A DNA stretch of 64,000 nt. It comes from Roseibium polysiphoniae (lineage in GTDB: Bacteria; Pseudomonadota; Alphaproteobacteria; Rhizobiales; Stappiaceae). Made by a program: the position numbers and the translations under genes. The notes beneath the pieces were generated by a model. That model saw nothing but the letters and a program-made list of their open reading frames with translations, did not search any database and was not told the DNA's origin. The stretch spans positions 620,001-684,000 of the forward strand of contig NZ_JACYXJ010000002.1 in NCBI RefSeq assembly GCF_014842925.1, written 5' to 3'. Below are positions 25,293-34,220 of this stretch, piece by piece (the stretch's first letter is position 1; each line of letters begins with the position of its first letter).

Positions 25293-26849
25293 TCACGCGC
25301 CAGAGGGTTCTGGCTCGACATAGCGCGGGAAAGCGCCTTCAGGCTTGGGAATTTCACGGCCAGGCGCCAGTCGATGCTCTGCTCCGAGCTTGGCAAAGTC
25401 GCGCTCGTCCTCGCTCAGGGAGAGATTGTCGAGAAGCTTCGCGGCAGCTGTCGGCGTGACGGGTTGTGCCAGGATGGAAACCTGACGCACGACCTCGGCC
25501 GTCACATAAAGGACTGTTCCCATGCGCTCGGGATCGGTCTTCTTCAGCGCCCAGGGTTCTTGAGCGGCAAAATAGCGGTTGGCTTCAGCGACACAGTCCC
25601 AGACGCAAGCAAGGCCGGCATGGATTTCCTGCTTAGCGAAAGCGCTGCGGCAAATCTCGAGCATGGCGTCAGCCTGACCAAGGATCGCCTTGTCCTCTTC
25701 GGTGAAGGCGCCTGGAGCCGGCAATTTGTGATCACAGTTCTTGGCAATCATCGACAGGGAGCGTTGCGCCAGATTGCCGAGATCATTGGCGAGATCCGCG
25801 TTGATCCGGTTGACGATCGCCTCGTGGCTGTAGTTGCCGTCCTTGCCGAAAGGCACTTCGCGCAGGAAGAAATAACGAGTCTGGTCAAGACCATAGGCCT
25901 CAATCAGGTTGAACGGGTCGATCACATTGCCGATGGACTTGGACATCTTCTCGCCCTTGTTGAACAAGAAGCCATGGGCAAAGACGCGCTTGGGCAATTC
26001 CAGGCCAGCGGACATCAAAAACGCTGGCCAATAGACGGCATGGAAGCGGATGATGTCCTTGCCGATGATATGGGCATCAGCAGGCCAATATTTCCAAAGC
26101 GGATCGGTTTCGTCGGGAAAGCCGAGACCGGTGATATAATTCGTCAGGGCGTCAACCCAGACGTACATGACATGCTTTTCGTCGCCTGGAACCGGCACGC
26201 CCCAATCAAAAGTGGTTCGCGAAATGGACAGGTCCTTGAGACCGCCCTTGACGAAGCTGACCACCTCATTGCGGCGCTCATTTGGACCGATGAAGTCGGG
26301 TTGATCGTCATAGAGCGCCAGGAGCCTGTCTTCATATTCAGACAGCTTGAAGAAGTAGCTTTCCTCTTCCACCCATTCGACGGGCGTGCCCTGAGGTCCA
26401 TAGCGGACACCGTCGTCCCGGACTTCCGTTTCACTTTCCTGATAGTAGGCCTCATCGCGGACGGAATACCAACCGGAGTAGCTGTCCTTGTAGATGTCGC
26501 CGTTGGCGGCCATACGGCGCCAGATTTCCTGGCTCGCCTTGTGATGGCGCTCCTGGCTGGTGCGGATGAAGTCGGTGTTGGTGCAGCCAAGGGCCTCGAC
26601 CATCGCTTCAAACCGGTCAGAGTTGCGGTCCGCGAGTTCAGCCGCCGTGATGCCTTCCTTCTGTGCCGTTTGCAGCATCTTCTGTCCATGCACGTCCGTG
26701 CCGGTCAGGAAGTACACATCCTTGCCATCGAGCCGTTGGAAGCGCGCCATGGCGTCTGTGGCAATCGCTTCATAGGCGTGGCCGATGTGCGGCGCACCGT
26801 TCGGATAGGAAATGGCGGTCGTGATGTAATAGCTTTGTCGGTCGGTCAT
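25293..26849 (-). CDS. metG: Methionyl-tRNA synthetase
   Basis: This 518-residue class I aminoacyl-tRNA synthetase charges tRNA-Met. The HIGH motif is PHIGHAY in [14 protein letters not shown], and the KMSKS loop is [10 protein letters not shown] at about residue 300. It lacks the four zinc-knuckle cysteines and the C-terminal dimerisation domain found in the E. coli enzyme, consistent with the short alphaproteobacterial MetG2-type form. It lies between holB and tatD in the minus-strand operon. Confidence 0.96.
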   Translation of the reverse strand: MTDRQSYYITTAISYPNGAPHIGHAYEAIATDAMARFQRLDGKDVYFLTGTDVHGQKMLQTAQKEGITAAELADRNSDRFEAMVEALGCTNTDFIRTSQERHHKASQEIWRRMAANGDIYKDSYSGWYSVRDEAYYQESETEVRDDGVRYGPQGTPVEWVEEESYFFKLSEYEDRLLALYDDQPDFIGPNERRNEVVSFVKGGLKDLSISRTTFDWGVPVPGDEKHVMYVWVDALTNYITGLGFPDETDPLWKYWPADAHIIGKDIIRFHAVYWPAFLMSAGLELPKRVFAHGFLFNKGEKMSKSIGNVIDPFNLIEAYGLDQTRYFFLREVPFGKDGNYSHEAIVNRINADLANDLGNLAQRSLSMIAKNCDHKLPAPGAFTEEDKAILGQADAMLEICRSAFAKQEIHAGLACVWDCVAEANRYFAAQEPWALKKTDPERMGTVLYVTAEVVRQVSILAQPVTPTAAAKLLDNLSLSEDERDFAKLGAEHRLAPGREIPKPEGAFPRYVEPEPSGA

Positions 26850-26948
26850 GACGCTCTTGATTGATTTGCCCGAAGTGTCTGAAAGGAAGGGAGATGAACT
26901 CCAATTGCGGATATGGCTTGAACCGAAGCCGCCGGTGTCGGCGATGGA

Positions 26949-28025
26949 TCAGGCGGGCATTCGCATGACCTTTGAAAGGTTCCGGAACACGTCAAGGACT
27001 ACCTGTTTTCTGTCGAGATTGAGCGCATCGGTATCGGCCGCCGCGCGGTTCATCTTTTCCCACAAGTCGGCCCAGCTGACAAGCCGCCCGGGCGCGCTCG
27101 TCGCATCTGCCTTCATGCGCCCGTGAAGCCATTGCCGCGCGATATGGAGGAAACTTTCCCAATTGTCACGTTGGCCTCGTGCAGCAACAAGATCACCGAG
27201 ACCATGAAGTGCGATTACATCAACCTCGGGCGCTTTTTCTGCAAGAGAAATGAAGCCCTTGTTGATGGCAAGACCATCGCCGGACAATAGCGTTAGTGCC
27301 GATCTCAGACTTCCATCCGCAAAGCCGACGAGAGCAGACAGCCCGTTGGCGTCGGGCAAGTCATCCGGACTGAGACCTCTTAGCCCATTGACAATCTCGT
27401 CTTTGCCCAGCGGCTGCATGTCTATCCGCCGGCACCGAGAGCGGATGGTCGGCAGCAATCTGCCAGGCGCGTGGGACAGGACTAGGAAGAGGCATTGAGC
27501 GGGCGGCTCCTCAAGAATTTTGAGGAGCGCGTTGGCAGAACTGATGTTCATGTCATCAGCCGCATCCACGATGCAGACCCGCCACGCCGAACTTGATGCG
27601 GTGGTGCCGAAAAAGGAAACGGTCTTGCGGATCTCATCCACCGGGAGCTCAGTCTTGAACCGTTTGCTTTTTTCGTCCCAAGGACGGCGCAAATGCAAAA
27701 TGTTGGGGTTGGCCCCGGACGCAACTTGTCGAAAGACCGGGTGATCCTCCGGCAGGGAAAGATCCTGCGCGGCCGCAACGGCGGTCCCAAAGCGGTCTGG
27801 ATTGGCAATGGCAAAGCGGGCGAACCGGAAGGCCAGCGTTGCCTTGCCGATGCCCTTGGGCCCGCCGAGGATCCACGCGTGATGCAAGCGCTCGGACCTG
27901 TAGGCGTCGAGCAATTGGCGTTCGGTTTCCTGGTGACCGACAAGGAGCCCGCGCTCACGTGGCAGCGGAAGACCTGGCAGCGCATCAACTTCCGGCGTGT
28001 CCTTGATTTCAGGCGCTCTGGCCAT
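26949..28025 (-). CDS. holB: DNA polymerase III delta-prime subunit
   Basis: This 358-residue clamp-loader subunit begins with the usual alphaproteobacterial LVGHQETERQLLDAYRS. It has the AAA+ Walker A HAWILGGPKGIGKATLAFRF, the sensor region VDAADDMNISSANALLKILE and FLVLSHAPGRLLPTIRSRC. The ATG at 28025 overlaps the tmk end by 17 bases. The order tmk-holB-metG-tatD is conserved in this class of bacteria. Confidence 0.94.
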   Translation of the reverse strand: MARAPEIKDTPEVDALPGLPLPRERGLLVGHQETERQLLDAYRSERLHHAWILGGPKGIGKATLAFRFARFAIANPDRFGTAVAAAQDLSLPEDHPVFRQVASGANPNILHLRRPWDEKSKRFKTELPVDEIRKTVSFFGTTASSSAWRVCIVDAADDMNISSANALLKILEEPPAQCLFLVLSHAPGRLLPTIRSRCRRIDMQPLGKDEIVNGLRGLSPDDLPDANGLSALVGFADGSLRSALTLLSGDGLAINKGFISLAEKAPEVDVIALHGLGDLVAARGQRDNWESFLHIARQWLHGRMKADATSAPGRLVSWADLWEKMNRAAADTDALNLDRKQVVLDVFRNLSKVMRMPA

Positions 28026-28722
28026 GCGCTTGCGCCCCCACGTTTTCGCCTACCGTTTCGTCCGAGCCGCGATCATTCGTGCCCAACTCGGCAAAGTGAT
28101 TCTGGACCGCGGCCCAGATCGCCTTTTCAACCGCCTCCGTGTCCTGGCGGCCGTCAATCACCGCAAAGCGCGCGGGCTCCCGGCGCGCCAGGTCCAGAAA
28201 GAGTGCACGGCGGCGTTCATGAACACCCACATCATCGATCTCAAACCGATCCGGACCACCGGTCGAGACCGTTTCCGAGCGGGTTTTGACCCGGGCAAGC
28301 CCAACATCGGCGGGAATGTCGATCAAAATGGTGAGATCAGGGCGCATGCCCGCAACCGCGGCCGTTTCGAGCAGATCAAGATAGGCAGGATCCACCCCGG
28401 CTTCACCCTGATAAACCCGCGTGGAGTCTGCAAACCGATCGCACAGCACCCACTCACCACGCACAAGAGCAGGCTCAATGGTGCTGTCGACGTGGTCTGC
28501 ACGAGCGGCGGCAAAGAGCATTGCTTCGCCGCGCGGTCCGAGATCCTTTGCATCGCCGGACAGGAGCATGGTTCTGATCTTCTCTGCACCAGGCGAGCCA
28601 CCCGGTTCCCTGGTCACGACGATGCTCAGGCCAAGCTTGGAGAGGCGCTCCTTCAGCCGTTGGATCTGGGTGGATTTGCCAGCCCCTTCCCCGCCTTCAA
28701 AGGTGATGAAACGGCCTTTCAA
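28009..28722 (-). CDS. tmk: Thymidylate kinase
   Basis: This 237-residue kinase makes dTDP from dTMP. The P-loop FITFEGGEGAGKST is next to the N terminus, the DR motif is in LCDRFADSTRVYQGE, and the lid region is around residue 150. No ATG lies at the family N terminus. The TTG at 28722, with GGGAGA seven bases upstream, gives the standard start (KGRFITFEG). An ATG at 28803 would add 27 unmatched residues and overlap the upstream dacF gene. It overlaps holB by 17 bases. Confidence 0.93.
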   Translation of the reverse strand: MKGRFITFEGGEGAGKSTQIQRLKERLSKLGLSIVVTREPGGSPGAEKIRTMLLSGDAKDLGPRGEAMLFAAARADHVDSTIEPALVRGEWVLCDRFADSTRVYQGEAGVDPAYLDLLETAAVAGMRPDLTILIDIPADVGLARVKTRSETVSTGGPDRFEIDDVGVHERRRALFLDLARREPARFAVIDGRQDTEAVEKAIWAAVQNHFAELGTNDRGSDETVGENVGAQAHGQSA

Positions 28723-28777
28723 ATCTGGTCTCCCTGACCCATGCTTGCAGTCATCTTCACAGGCGCTGACATCGCGC

Positions 28778-29989
28778 TTAGAACCAGCCGAAGAGTAGTT
28801 CACTCAGGCCGTCCAGTGCCCGCTCCGTGGTGTCTCCCGGCTCGACAGCCGAGGCCGTCGCCAGCTTTGTCCGGTGTACGATCCCGTCCTTGCCCACAAC
28901 ACGCAGCTCACCGACGATGTCTCCAGCCTTAACGGGAGCCGCCAAGGGACCCGAATAAACAACCCTGAGCCTATAGTCCAGCGTTCCGCCGAGAGGCAGG
29001 AGCACATCAACATCTGATGCTGCCTGGAGCGGCACGTAAGACTCGCGCCCGCCGAAAACACGCGCCTGAGCTATTTCATCGCCGCGCTGGAAGAGGGTCT
29101 GAACCTGGAAGTAGTCCCAGGCACCTTCAACGACCTCACGCATGGCGGTTAGCCGGTTTTTGTCACTGGATAGACCGGCAACGACTGCGATTACACGACG
29201 GCCGTTGCGCTCAACCGAAGCGAGGCCCGCATGGCCATCCGAAGATTGTCCAGCGCCAAGTCCGTCGAGCTGCCGGATTTCGCCAAGAAGCGGGTTCTTG
29301 TTGCGCTGATAGATCTTGTTCCAGGTGAATTCCGGCTGGGCAAACAGGCCGTAATGGTCTGCGTGTTTGTCCAAAATGACCGTTGCCAGTCCGGCCAGAT
29401 CGCGCGCCGTTGTCTTGGCGTCCGGTTGCCCTTCGTCTGGCGCAAAGCCGGTGGGGTTGATGAAATGGCTTGATGTCATGCCGATCGTCTCGGCGTAGGC
29501 ATTCATGCGTTGTGCGAAGGCTTCCTCTGATCCATCAAGGCATTCGGCAAGGATGATGGCGGCATCATTTGCATTGTGGACCAGCAGACCGGCGAGCAGG
29601 TCTTCCACGGCGATCTCGGACTTGATCGCGGCAAACATCGTCGCCCCGCGTGAGGGCGCACCGCCTGTTCGCCAAGCATGTTCGGACACCTTGCAAAGGC
29701 TTTCTTCTCGCACATCCTCGGTGGCGAGCGCCTCGAAGACCGTTGCGGCTGTCATCACCTTGACCAGCGAGCCGGGACCAAAAGCCTTGTCCGCATCCTT
29801 GGCAAAAAGAACTGTTCCGTTTTCAGGGGCGGAGAGAAAGGCAATCGGCGCGCGGGTCGCGAGCGTTTCTGCAAATGCAAACGTGGTTGTAGCCAGGGCC
29901 GTGCAGCTAAAGAGAGCGGCGGCGAAAATACGGATTAAAGGCATCCTGAATGAAACGCGGCGCAAAGCTTGCGGCATCATTACAGTCAT
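28778..29989 (-). CDS. dacF: D-alanyl-D-alanine carboxypeptidase-like protein (DacF/PBP5 family) with altered motifs
   Basis: This 403-residue exported peptidoglycan enzyme of the S11 family has a signal peptide around MPLIRIFAAALFSCTALATTTFAFAE. The nucleophile motif SxxK is intact (GSLVKVMT). The second motif, normally SGN, reads NAN (LLVHNANDAAI), and the third, normally KTG, reads GAG (DGLGAGQSSDG). A C-terminal PBP5-type beta domain follows. It may be weak or non-catalytic. The ATG at 29989 (after GGGAAACGGGAG) is chosen; a TTG at 30028 is the alternative. It sits between rlpA and tmk. Confidence 0.88.
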   Translation of the reverse strand: MTVMMPQALRRVSFRMPLIRIFAAALFSCTALATTTFAFAETLATRAPIAFLSAPENGTVLFAKDADKAFGPGSLVKVMTAATVFEALATEDVREESLCKVSEHAWRTGGAPSRGATMFAAIKSEIAVEDLLAGLLVHNANDAAIILAECLDGSEEAFAQRMNAYAETIGMTSSHFINPTGFAPDEGQPDAKTTARDLAGLATVILDKHADHYGLFAQPEFTWNKIYQRNKNPLLGEIRQLDGLGAGQSSDGHAGLASVERNGRRVIAVVAGLSSDKNRLTAMREVVEGAWDYFQVQTLFQRGDEIAQARVFGGRESYVPLQAASDVDVLLPLGGTLDYRLRVVYSGPLAAPVKAGDIVGELRVVGKDGIVHRTKLATASAVEPGDTTERALDGLSELLFGWF

Positions 29990-30068
29990 CGCTCCCGTTT
30001 CCCTGGCGGCTGATTCAAAACCTGCCAAAAAGGTCGCCCGAACCAGGGTTCAAGGCAAGAGCTATTTG

Positions 30069-31118
30069 TCAGCCGTCGGCTTGGGCTTTTGCGAGAAGTT
30101 TCAGGGCCATGCCTTGGGAGGACTGGGTGCTCAACACGCCATAAGCAGCGTCAATGCGCGATTTGGCTGCGAAGGAAGAAATGGCGCTGCCGGAAACCAG
30201 TGTCCGCGGCGTGCCTGGAGCAGGCACGCGCAGAACGCCAAGGACGCCTTCGGCTGGCGCTGTCACAGGCTCAGCATAGGCGGCCGGCGCCGGATCGTTT
30301 GGCGCTCCGGTAAAGGTATTGGCCGATGCCACCTGGATTGTGGAGGTGCTGGTTTCAAACGCGATCGCCGGATCGAAAGCGACACGATAGTTCGGTGTCG
30401 CAGGGCTGCCCGCGGACGCGAGGACCGTTGTTGTTCCATAAGGACGCGGAGCCGGCGCGGGCGCTGGCCCGAACACCGGAGCCACAGGCTCTGCGCTGGC
30501 GAAGAGCGTGCCGGGGACCGTGCCGCCCGGAGCAACTGAGCCTGGTCCGCTGAAGGAGGCCAGAAGATAGCTCTCGTCCTGGCCATCGATCCTGGCCTTG
30601 CCCATGTATTCGACTTTTACCTTACCGACGCCCTGATCCTTGGTTCCGAGCATGGTCGCGACGCGTTCGGACAGGTCAATCACCCGGTTGCCGTGGAACG
30701 GTCCGCGGTCGTTGACGCGAACGATCATGGACTTGCCATTGGAAACGTTGGTCACACGGGCATAGGAGGGAAGCGGCATGGTCGTGTGGGCAGCGGTCAG
30801 TCCGTTACGATCGAAGATTTCGCCATTCGCAGTCTTCCTGCCGTGGAAGGTCGGACCATACCAGGATGCCAAACCCGTCTTCTTGTAGTTCGGTTCGTGC
30901 TTCGGATAGTACCATTTGCCGGCGATCTTGTACTTCTTGCCAACCACGTAGCGACCGCCGCCCTTTGGCACGGGCTTGCCAGCGGCCACGACCTTCGGGC
31001 TTCCCTTCACGCCATATTTCTTGGGGCTGAACTTTGCCTTGGGTTCTGGTGACGGGGTTGATCCACAGGCAGCCAGAAAGCCGGCAGCAGCGACGACAAG
31101 AAGGACGTTGCGAAACAC
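30069..31118 (-). CDS. rlpA: RlpA-family septal ring lipoprotein / lytic transglycosylase-like
   Basis: This lipoprotein of about 349 residues has a short signal peptide ending in the lipobox LAACGS, so it is anchored in the outer membrane. The double-psi beta-barrel domain follows: GLASWYGPTFHGRKTANGE with the catalytic Glu-like position, then NGKSMIVRVNDRGPFHGNR and IDLSERVA. After it comes a proline/alanine-rich linker and a low-complexity C terminus; no clear SPOR domain is visible. The GTG at 31118 fits the signal peptide; a TTG at 31142 would add eight residues. RlpA homologues cleave denuded glycan at septa. Confidence 0.88.
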   Translation of the reverse strand: MFRNVLLVVAAAGFLAACGSTPSPEPKAKFSPKKYGVKGSPKVVAAGKPVPKGGGRYVVGKKYKIAGKWYYPKHEPNYKKTGLASWYGPTFHGRKTANGEIFDRNGLTAAHTTMPLPSYARVTNVSNGKSMIVRVNDRGPFHGNRVIDLSERVATMLGTKDQGVGKVKVEYMGKARIDGQDESYLLASFSGPGSVAPGGTVPGTLFASAEPVAPVFGPAPAPAPRPYGTTTVLASAGSPATPNYRVAFDPAIAFETSTSTIQVASANTFTGAPNDPAPAAYAEPVTAPAEGVLGVLRVPAPGTPRTLVSGSAISSFAAKSRIDAAYGVLSTQSSQGMALKLLAKAQADG

Positions 31119-31551
31119 TTTAAATCCATTTTCCGGAGACAATCGTCTAGGTACGGTGCGCAGCTCAGCACTCGCGCCGGGCGAGACATGGTCCCTGCCC
31201 CACGCGCAACTTGATCGGTCGTCCGCAGCCAAAGCGCTGCGCAGATCGCCCATCCCCTGCATCCTGCCGTCCTACTCACTACGCGCCGGCGGCCCCGTGC
31301 ACACGCGATTGTTTACTCGTAAACTCAACTGGATGACCCAGGCGGTCCATGCAGACCAACCTTGTGCCACCCTTGCGCCCAGCCCCCGCCGAGGCGCATG
31401 AAGATCACTTAAAGCGGATCTTTCTTAACCCATCCTGAAGAACGCGTCGAGTTTAAGCATCTCAATCAAGAGATTCGTCCACCGGAAGGCGTTCGTTGCG
31501 TCAGGTTAGTGCGCGAGTTGTCTCTCCTCTCCCACAGCCTATCGTCCCAGA

Positions 31552-31567
31552 TGTGACATCGATCACA
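31552..31567. promoter_or_regulatory. CRP/FNR-superfamily-like palindrome
   Basis: TGTGACATCGATCACA matches the CRP half-sites TGTGA and TCACA with the correct six-base spacing. The nearest downstream elements on the plus strand are the hairpins at 31639-31703 and tRNA-Ser; the nearest gene on the minus strand is rlpA, about 430 bases away. Target unknown. Confidence 0.5.
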
Positions 31568-31638
31568 GTCGGAGCGCCTCTCGCCTCCTAGTCTTCACTC
31601 AGTTGCCGGGGCGGTTGCCCACACGCTTCCTGCAGCAG

Positions 31639-31703
31639 CTGGATTTCCAATCCAGATTTCGACCGCCGATCCACACCCTGCCCACGACATCGGATCGGCG
31701 GTC
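31639..31703 (+). ncRNA. Candidate small structured RNA (two adjacent hairpins)
   Basis: CTGGATT (31639-31645) pairs with AATCCAG (31649-31655) across a three-base loop. GACCGCCGATCC (31661-31672) pairs with GGATCGGCGGTC (31692-31703) across 19 bases. There is no strong T run after the second stem (GCTCTTATAC follows). Strand and boundaries are guesses; the structures could also be a terminator or a DNA element. Confidence 0.3.
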
Positions 31704-31817
31704 GCTCTTATACGCGGTGCACATCACCTCAAAACCCGTTTTCCAAAGACAGTTTGAAGCTGGTTCTCAAGGCCACTTGACAAGTCTGTCTGAAAGCTGG
31801 AAACGGGGTGAGCTGCC

Positions 31818-31907
31818 GGAGGGGTGGCAGAGTGGTCGATTGCAGCGGTCTTGAAAACCGCCGAGCGTGCAAGCGTTCCGTGGGTTCGAATCCCACCCCC
31901 TCCGCCA
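31818..31907 (+). tRNA. tRNA-Ser (anticodon UGA)
   Basis: A 90-base cloverleaf with encoded CCA. The acceptor arms are GGAGGGG (31818-31824) and CCCCTCC followed by GCCA. The anticodon stem GCGGT/ACCGC (31845-31849 and 31857-31861) holds the loop CTTGAAA, giving anticodon TGA at 31852-31854. A long variable arm, as in serine tRNAs, precedes the T arm GTGGGTTCGAATCCCAC. It reads UCA and other UCN codons. No integrase or duplicated 3' end was seen nearby. Confidence 0.97.
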
Positions 31908-32033
31908 TTTTCCATTAAAATTTGCGTTGCCAGAACAGATGGCTTTAACCGAGCAACCAACTCGCTTTTTTGAACATCGACGCGAGCTTGCTTCTAGCAC
32001 CATGGGTGTATACCGGTTTCGACGGATTTCTTC

Positions 32034-32828
32034 TTAAGAAGAATGCAGAAGGCGTTGCCAATGACCTGGAGAAACTCCGTAGCTCGCCTTAAATCGCCGT
32101 GTCATATGCGATTGGTCGCTAAACCCTTGCTTCATGGCGGCGTCGACTAAAGTTGCACCAGTTGCAATGTCAGCCCGAACCCGATCCAATCGACGCATCG
32201 TCAAATGCCTGTATGGGCTGGTTCCGAACGCCTTTCTAAATCGACGAGCCAGCGAATACCGATCCAGTCCCGTAACCTGCTCAAGCTGTTCGGAATCGAC
32301 TATTCGATCAAGATTTTCGTCGAGATATTCCCGCGCAAGGTTTGTCGCTTTCTGGTCAATCAACGACCCTTTTGTTCGCTGCGCAGACTTGTCGTTTGCA
32401 AGCAACCCGTCCGCTATCAATACGGCCAGCTCGTCCATCGCAACCGCTTCGAGCGATCTGTCCATATCATTGAACGCAGCATGGATCGCACGCATCAAAC
32501 ACGGGTCCGTCAGAACCGCATCCCGCAAAAATGGAAGTGCGCTTGCCGTTGCCCCTAAGGCGCCGCGGATCAACGATGGTTCAATATACAGCATCCGGTA
32601 GTGGAACCCATCTTCCGTTCCGGCTTCGCCTGTATGAATCTCGTCAGGGTGTAGAACAATCACCTTTCCCGCAACGCTATCGGAACGCCCGCCACGATAA
32701 TCGAAGCTCTGCACGCCTTTGATTGTGTACCCGATGGCGTAGGTGTCGTGGCGATGTGGGGCATAAGCCTCACCAGAGAAATAGGCCTCAATCCTATGAA
32801 TGCCGGCCTGCCAAGGGGCTGTCGCCAC
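32034..32828 (-). CDS. AraC-family transcriptional regulator with cupin sensor domain
   Basis: The frame gives 264 residues from a GTG at 32828. The N-terminal AraC-type cupin has YAPHRHDTYAIGYTIKG and GKVIVLHPDEIHTGEAG; the C-terminal domain has two helix-turn-helix units, LEQVTGLDRYSLARRFRKAF and AAMKQGFSDQSHMTRRFK. The open frame continues upstream with coding-like sequence (SHNLTPGLERSCANDW) up to a stop near 32960, but that extension contains no ATG, GTG or TTG. An AGGAG lies seven bases before an ATC codon there. So the real N terminus may be mutated or use a rare start. The ligand is unknown. It is divergent from a small cupin gene. Confidence 0.82.
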   Translation of the reverse strand: MATAPWQAGIHRIEAYFSGEAYAPHRHDTYAIGYTIKGVQSFDYRGGRSDSVAGKVIVLHPDEIHTGEAGTEDGFHYRMLYIEPSLIRGALGATASALPFLRDAVLTDPCLMRAIHAAFNDMDRSLEAVAMDELAVLIADGLLANDKSAQRTKGSLIDQKATNLAREYLDENLDRIVDSEQLEQVTGLDRYSLARRFRKAFGTSPYRHLTMRRLDRVRADIATGATLVDAAMKQGFSDQSHMTRRFKASYGVSPGHWQRLLHSS

Positions 32829-32966
32829 CCAATCATTTGCGCACGATCGTTCAAGACCCGGTGTGAGGTTGTGTGATCTTAGGCTGCCGTATCGTCGTTC
32901 GTTTTCGATCGGAAATCTCCTGAGGACTTCGAAAGCACATTCGTAACAACAAGAAGGAAATCAACT

Positions 32967-33323
32967 ATGAAATCCATCAGTCTTGACGAAAAGCTGACGC
33001 ATTTTTCAACTCATTGGGACCCTCATGTGATCGCGGACTACAACGACAATGAGGTCATGGTGGTCAAGTTTGTCGGCGAGTACCCATTTCATAAACACGA
33101 AACCACAGATGATTTTTTCTATGTGTTGGAAGGTGAGATGCAGATGGACATCGAAGGGGAAACATCACGGACCGTTAAGGCAGGCGAGTTGTTAATCGTT
33201 CCAAAGGGCGTTGTTCATCGACCAAGGGCTGAGAGTGAGGTGAAAGTGCTTCTGATAGAACCCAAAGGGGAACCTAATTCGGGCGATTCAGATCGCGAAG
33301 CAGCCCCAAAGACCCGTATTTAG
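32967..33323 (+). CDS. Small cupin-domain protein
   Basis: This 118-residue protein is one cupin barrel with the histidine motif FHKHETTDDFFYVLEGEMQM near residue 44-63 and the second motif GELLIVPKGVVHRPRAE near residue 72-88. AAGGA lies about eight bases before the ATG. It is divergent from the AraC gene with 138 bases between, which suggests the regulator controls it. The last 20 residues are polar and likely disordered. Enzymatic role unknown; many such proteins are metal-binding isomerases or dioxygenase-like. Confidence 0.85.
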   Translation: MKSISLDEKLTHFSTHWDPHVIADYNDNEVMVVKFVGEYPFHKHETTDDFFYVLEGEMQMDIEGETSRTVKAGELLIVPKGVVHRPRAESEVKVLLIEPKGEPNSGDSDREAAPKTRI

Positions 33324-33446
33324 AAATTGCAGTGCCTGGGCGACGATGCTCGGTGTTGGTGGATGGATGCTCGTTGCGCCAATCAGATTCATCTATGGCC
33401 CGCGCAGCATTTAAATACTGAGCAGCCTCAGGCCCCTTAGTGCTGC

Positions 33447-34220
33447 CTATTGCGCCGCCGCCGACTTTGAGAACGCCAGAACCGGGCGATTGAGCTGTGC
33501 GGCAAAATTCGGATGTACAGCGACCTGAAAGACCGTCTCGATCACGTCAGGCACCAGCACCTCACTGGGTTCGCCGAAAGCGACCAGTTTCCCTCCATGC
33601 AATACCGCAACGCGGTCGCAGGCAAAGGCGTGATTGAGATCGTGAACCGCCATAGCCACTGTCGATTTCTGGCGGATCACCCAGTCGATGATCGCTATCT
33701 GGTGTCGGATGTCCAGATGATTGGTTGGCTCATCCAGCAGGAAGATTTGTGGCGTTTGGGCGAGTACGCGTGCGATATGCACTCTTTGCTTTTCGCCACC
33801 GGAGAGCGTGTTGAATTGCTTCTTGCCATAGGCGCTGATCGCCATTTCGGACATGGCGGTCTCAACAATCCGGCTGTCCTCCCCTCGAAAGGGCGACAAA
33901 AGCGAAAGCCAAGGGGTACGTCCAAGCTTGACCGCATCTTCGACGGCAATTGCATCCGTCGTGCCGGCCTCCTGAGAGACAAAACCCAACCGCTGTGCCA
34001 GATTCCTGGGAGATAGATCACACAACCGGTCTTTGCCGATCGTCACCTGTCCTTGATCGGCGCAAATATGTCCGGCCATCACGCGCAGCAAGGTGGATTT
34101 TCCCGAGCCGTTTGGTCCGATGAGCGCCAAAGACTGGCCGGACGCAATATCCAGCGAGACGTCCTGAAGGATCGGCTTTCCCTGAATGGACAGGGAGATG
34201 TCTTCAACCAGAATGCGCAC
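33447..34220 (-). CDS. FecE/FhuC-type metal-chelate ABC transporter ATPase
   Basis: This 257-residue ATPase powers uptake through the FecCD-type permease upstream. Walker A is GPNGSGKSTLL, the Q-loop is in LGFVSQEAG, the signature is LSGGEKQRVHIARVL, Walker B is IFLLDEPTNHLD and the H-loop is AVHDLNHAF. The GTG at 34220, with GGAG six bases upstream, matches the family start; a start at 34247 would lie deeper in the permease gene. The genes overlap by 17 bases. Ligand is a siderophore, haem or other metal chelate; not resolvable here. Confidence 0.92.
   Translation of the reverse strand: MRILVEDISLSIQGKPILQDVSLDIASGQSLALIGPNGSGKSTLLRVMAGHICADQGQVTIGKDRLCDLSPRNLAQRLGFVSQEAGTTDAIAVEDAVKLGRTPWLSLLSPFRGEDSRIVETAMSEMAISAYGKKQFNTLSGGEKQRVHIARVLAQTPQIFLLDEPTNHLDIRHQIAIIDWVIRQKSTVAMAVHDLNHAFACDRVAVLHGGKLVAFGEPSEVLVPDVIETVFQVAVHPNFAAQLNRPVLAFSKSAAAQ

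Larger units (their letters stand above)
31119..31817. other. Long gene-free stretch before tRNA-Ser
   Basis: About 700 bases without a supported gene. The left part holds the rlpA promoter region. Further right are a perfect CRP-like palindrome (31552-31567) and two clean hairpins (31639-31655 and 31661-31703), listed separately. The C/T-rich pieces CTCCTCTCCC and CGCCTCCTAG near 31525 and 31587 resemble the anti-Shine-Dalgarno stretches of alphaproteobacterial small RNAs. An undescribed small RNA here is plausible but unproven. Confidence 0.6.

Noticed and set aside
25374..26864. 496-codon plus-strand open frame
   Set aside because: It lies opposite metG, which has clear HIGH and KMSKS motifs; the frame is open because of high GC codon bias and has no recognisable motif.
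31818..31907. tRNA-Ser as a genomic island attachment site
   Set aside because: No integrase, no repeated tRNA 3' end and no change in gene character downstream was seen.
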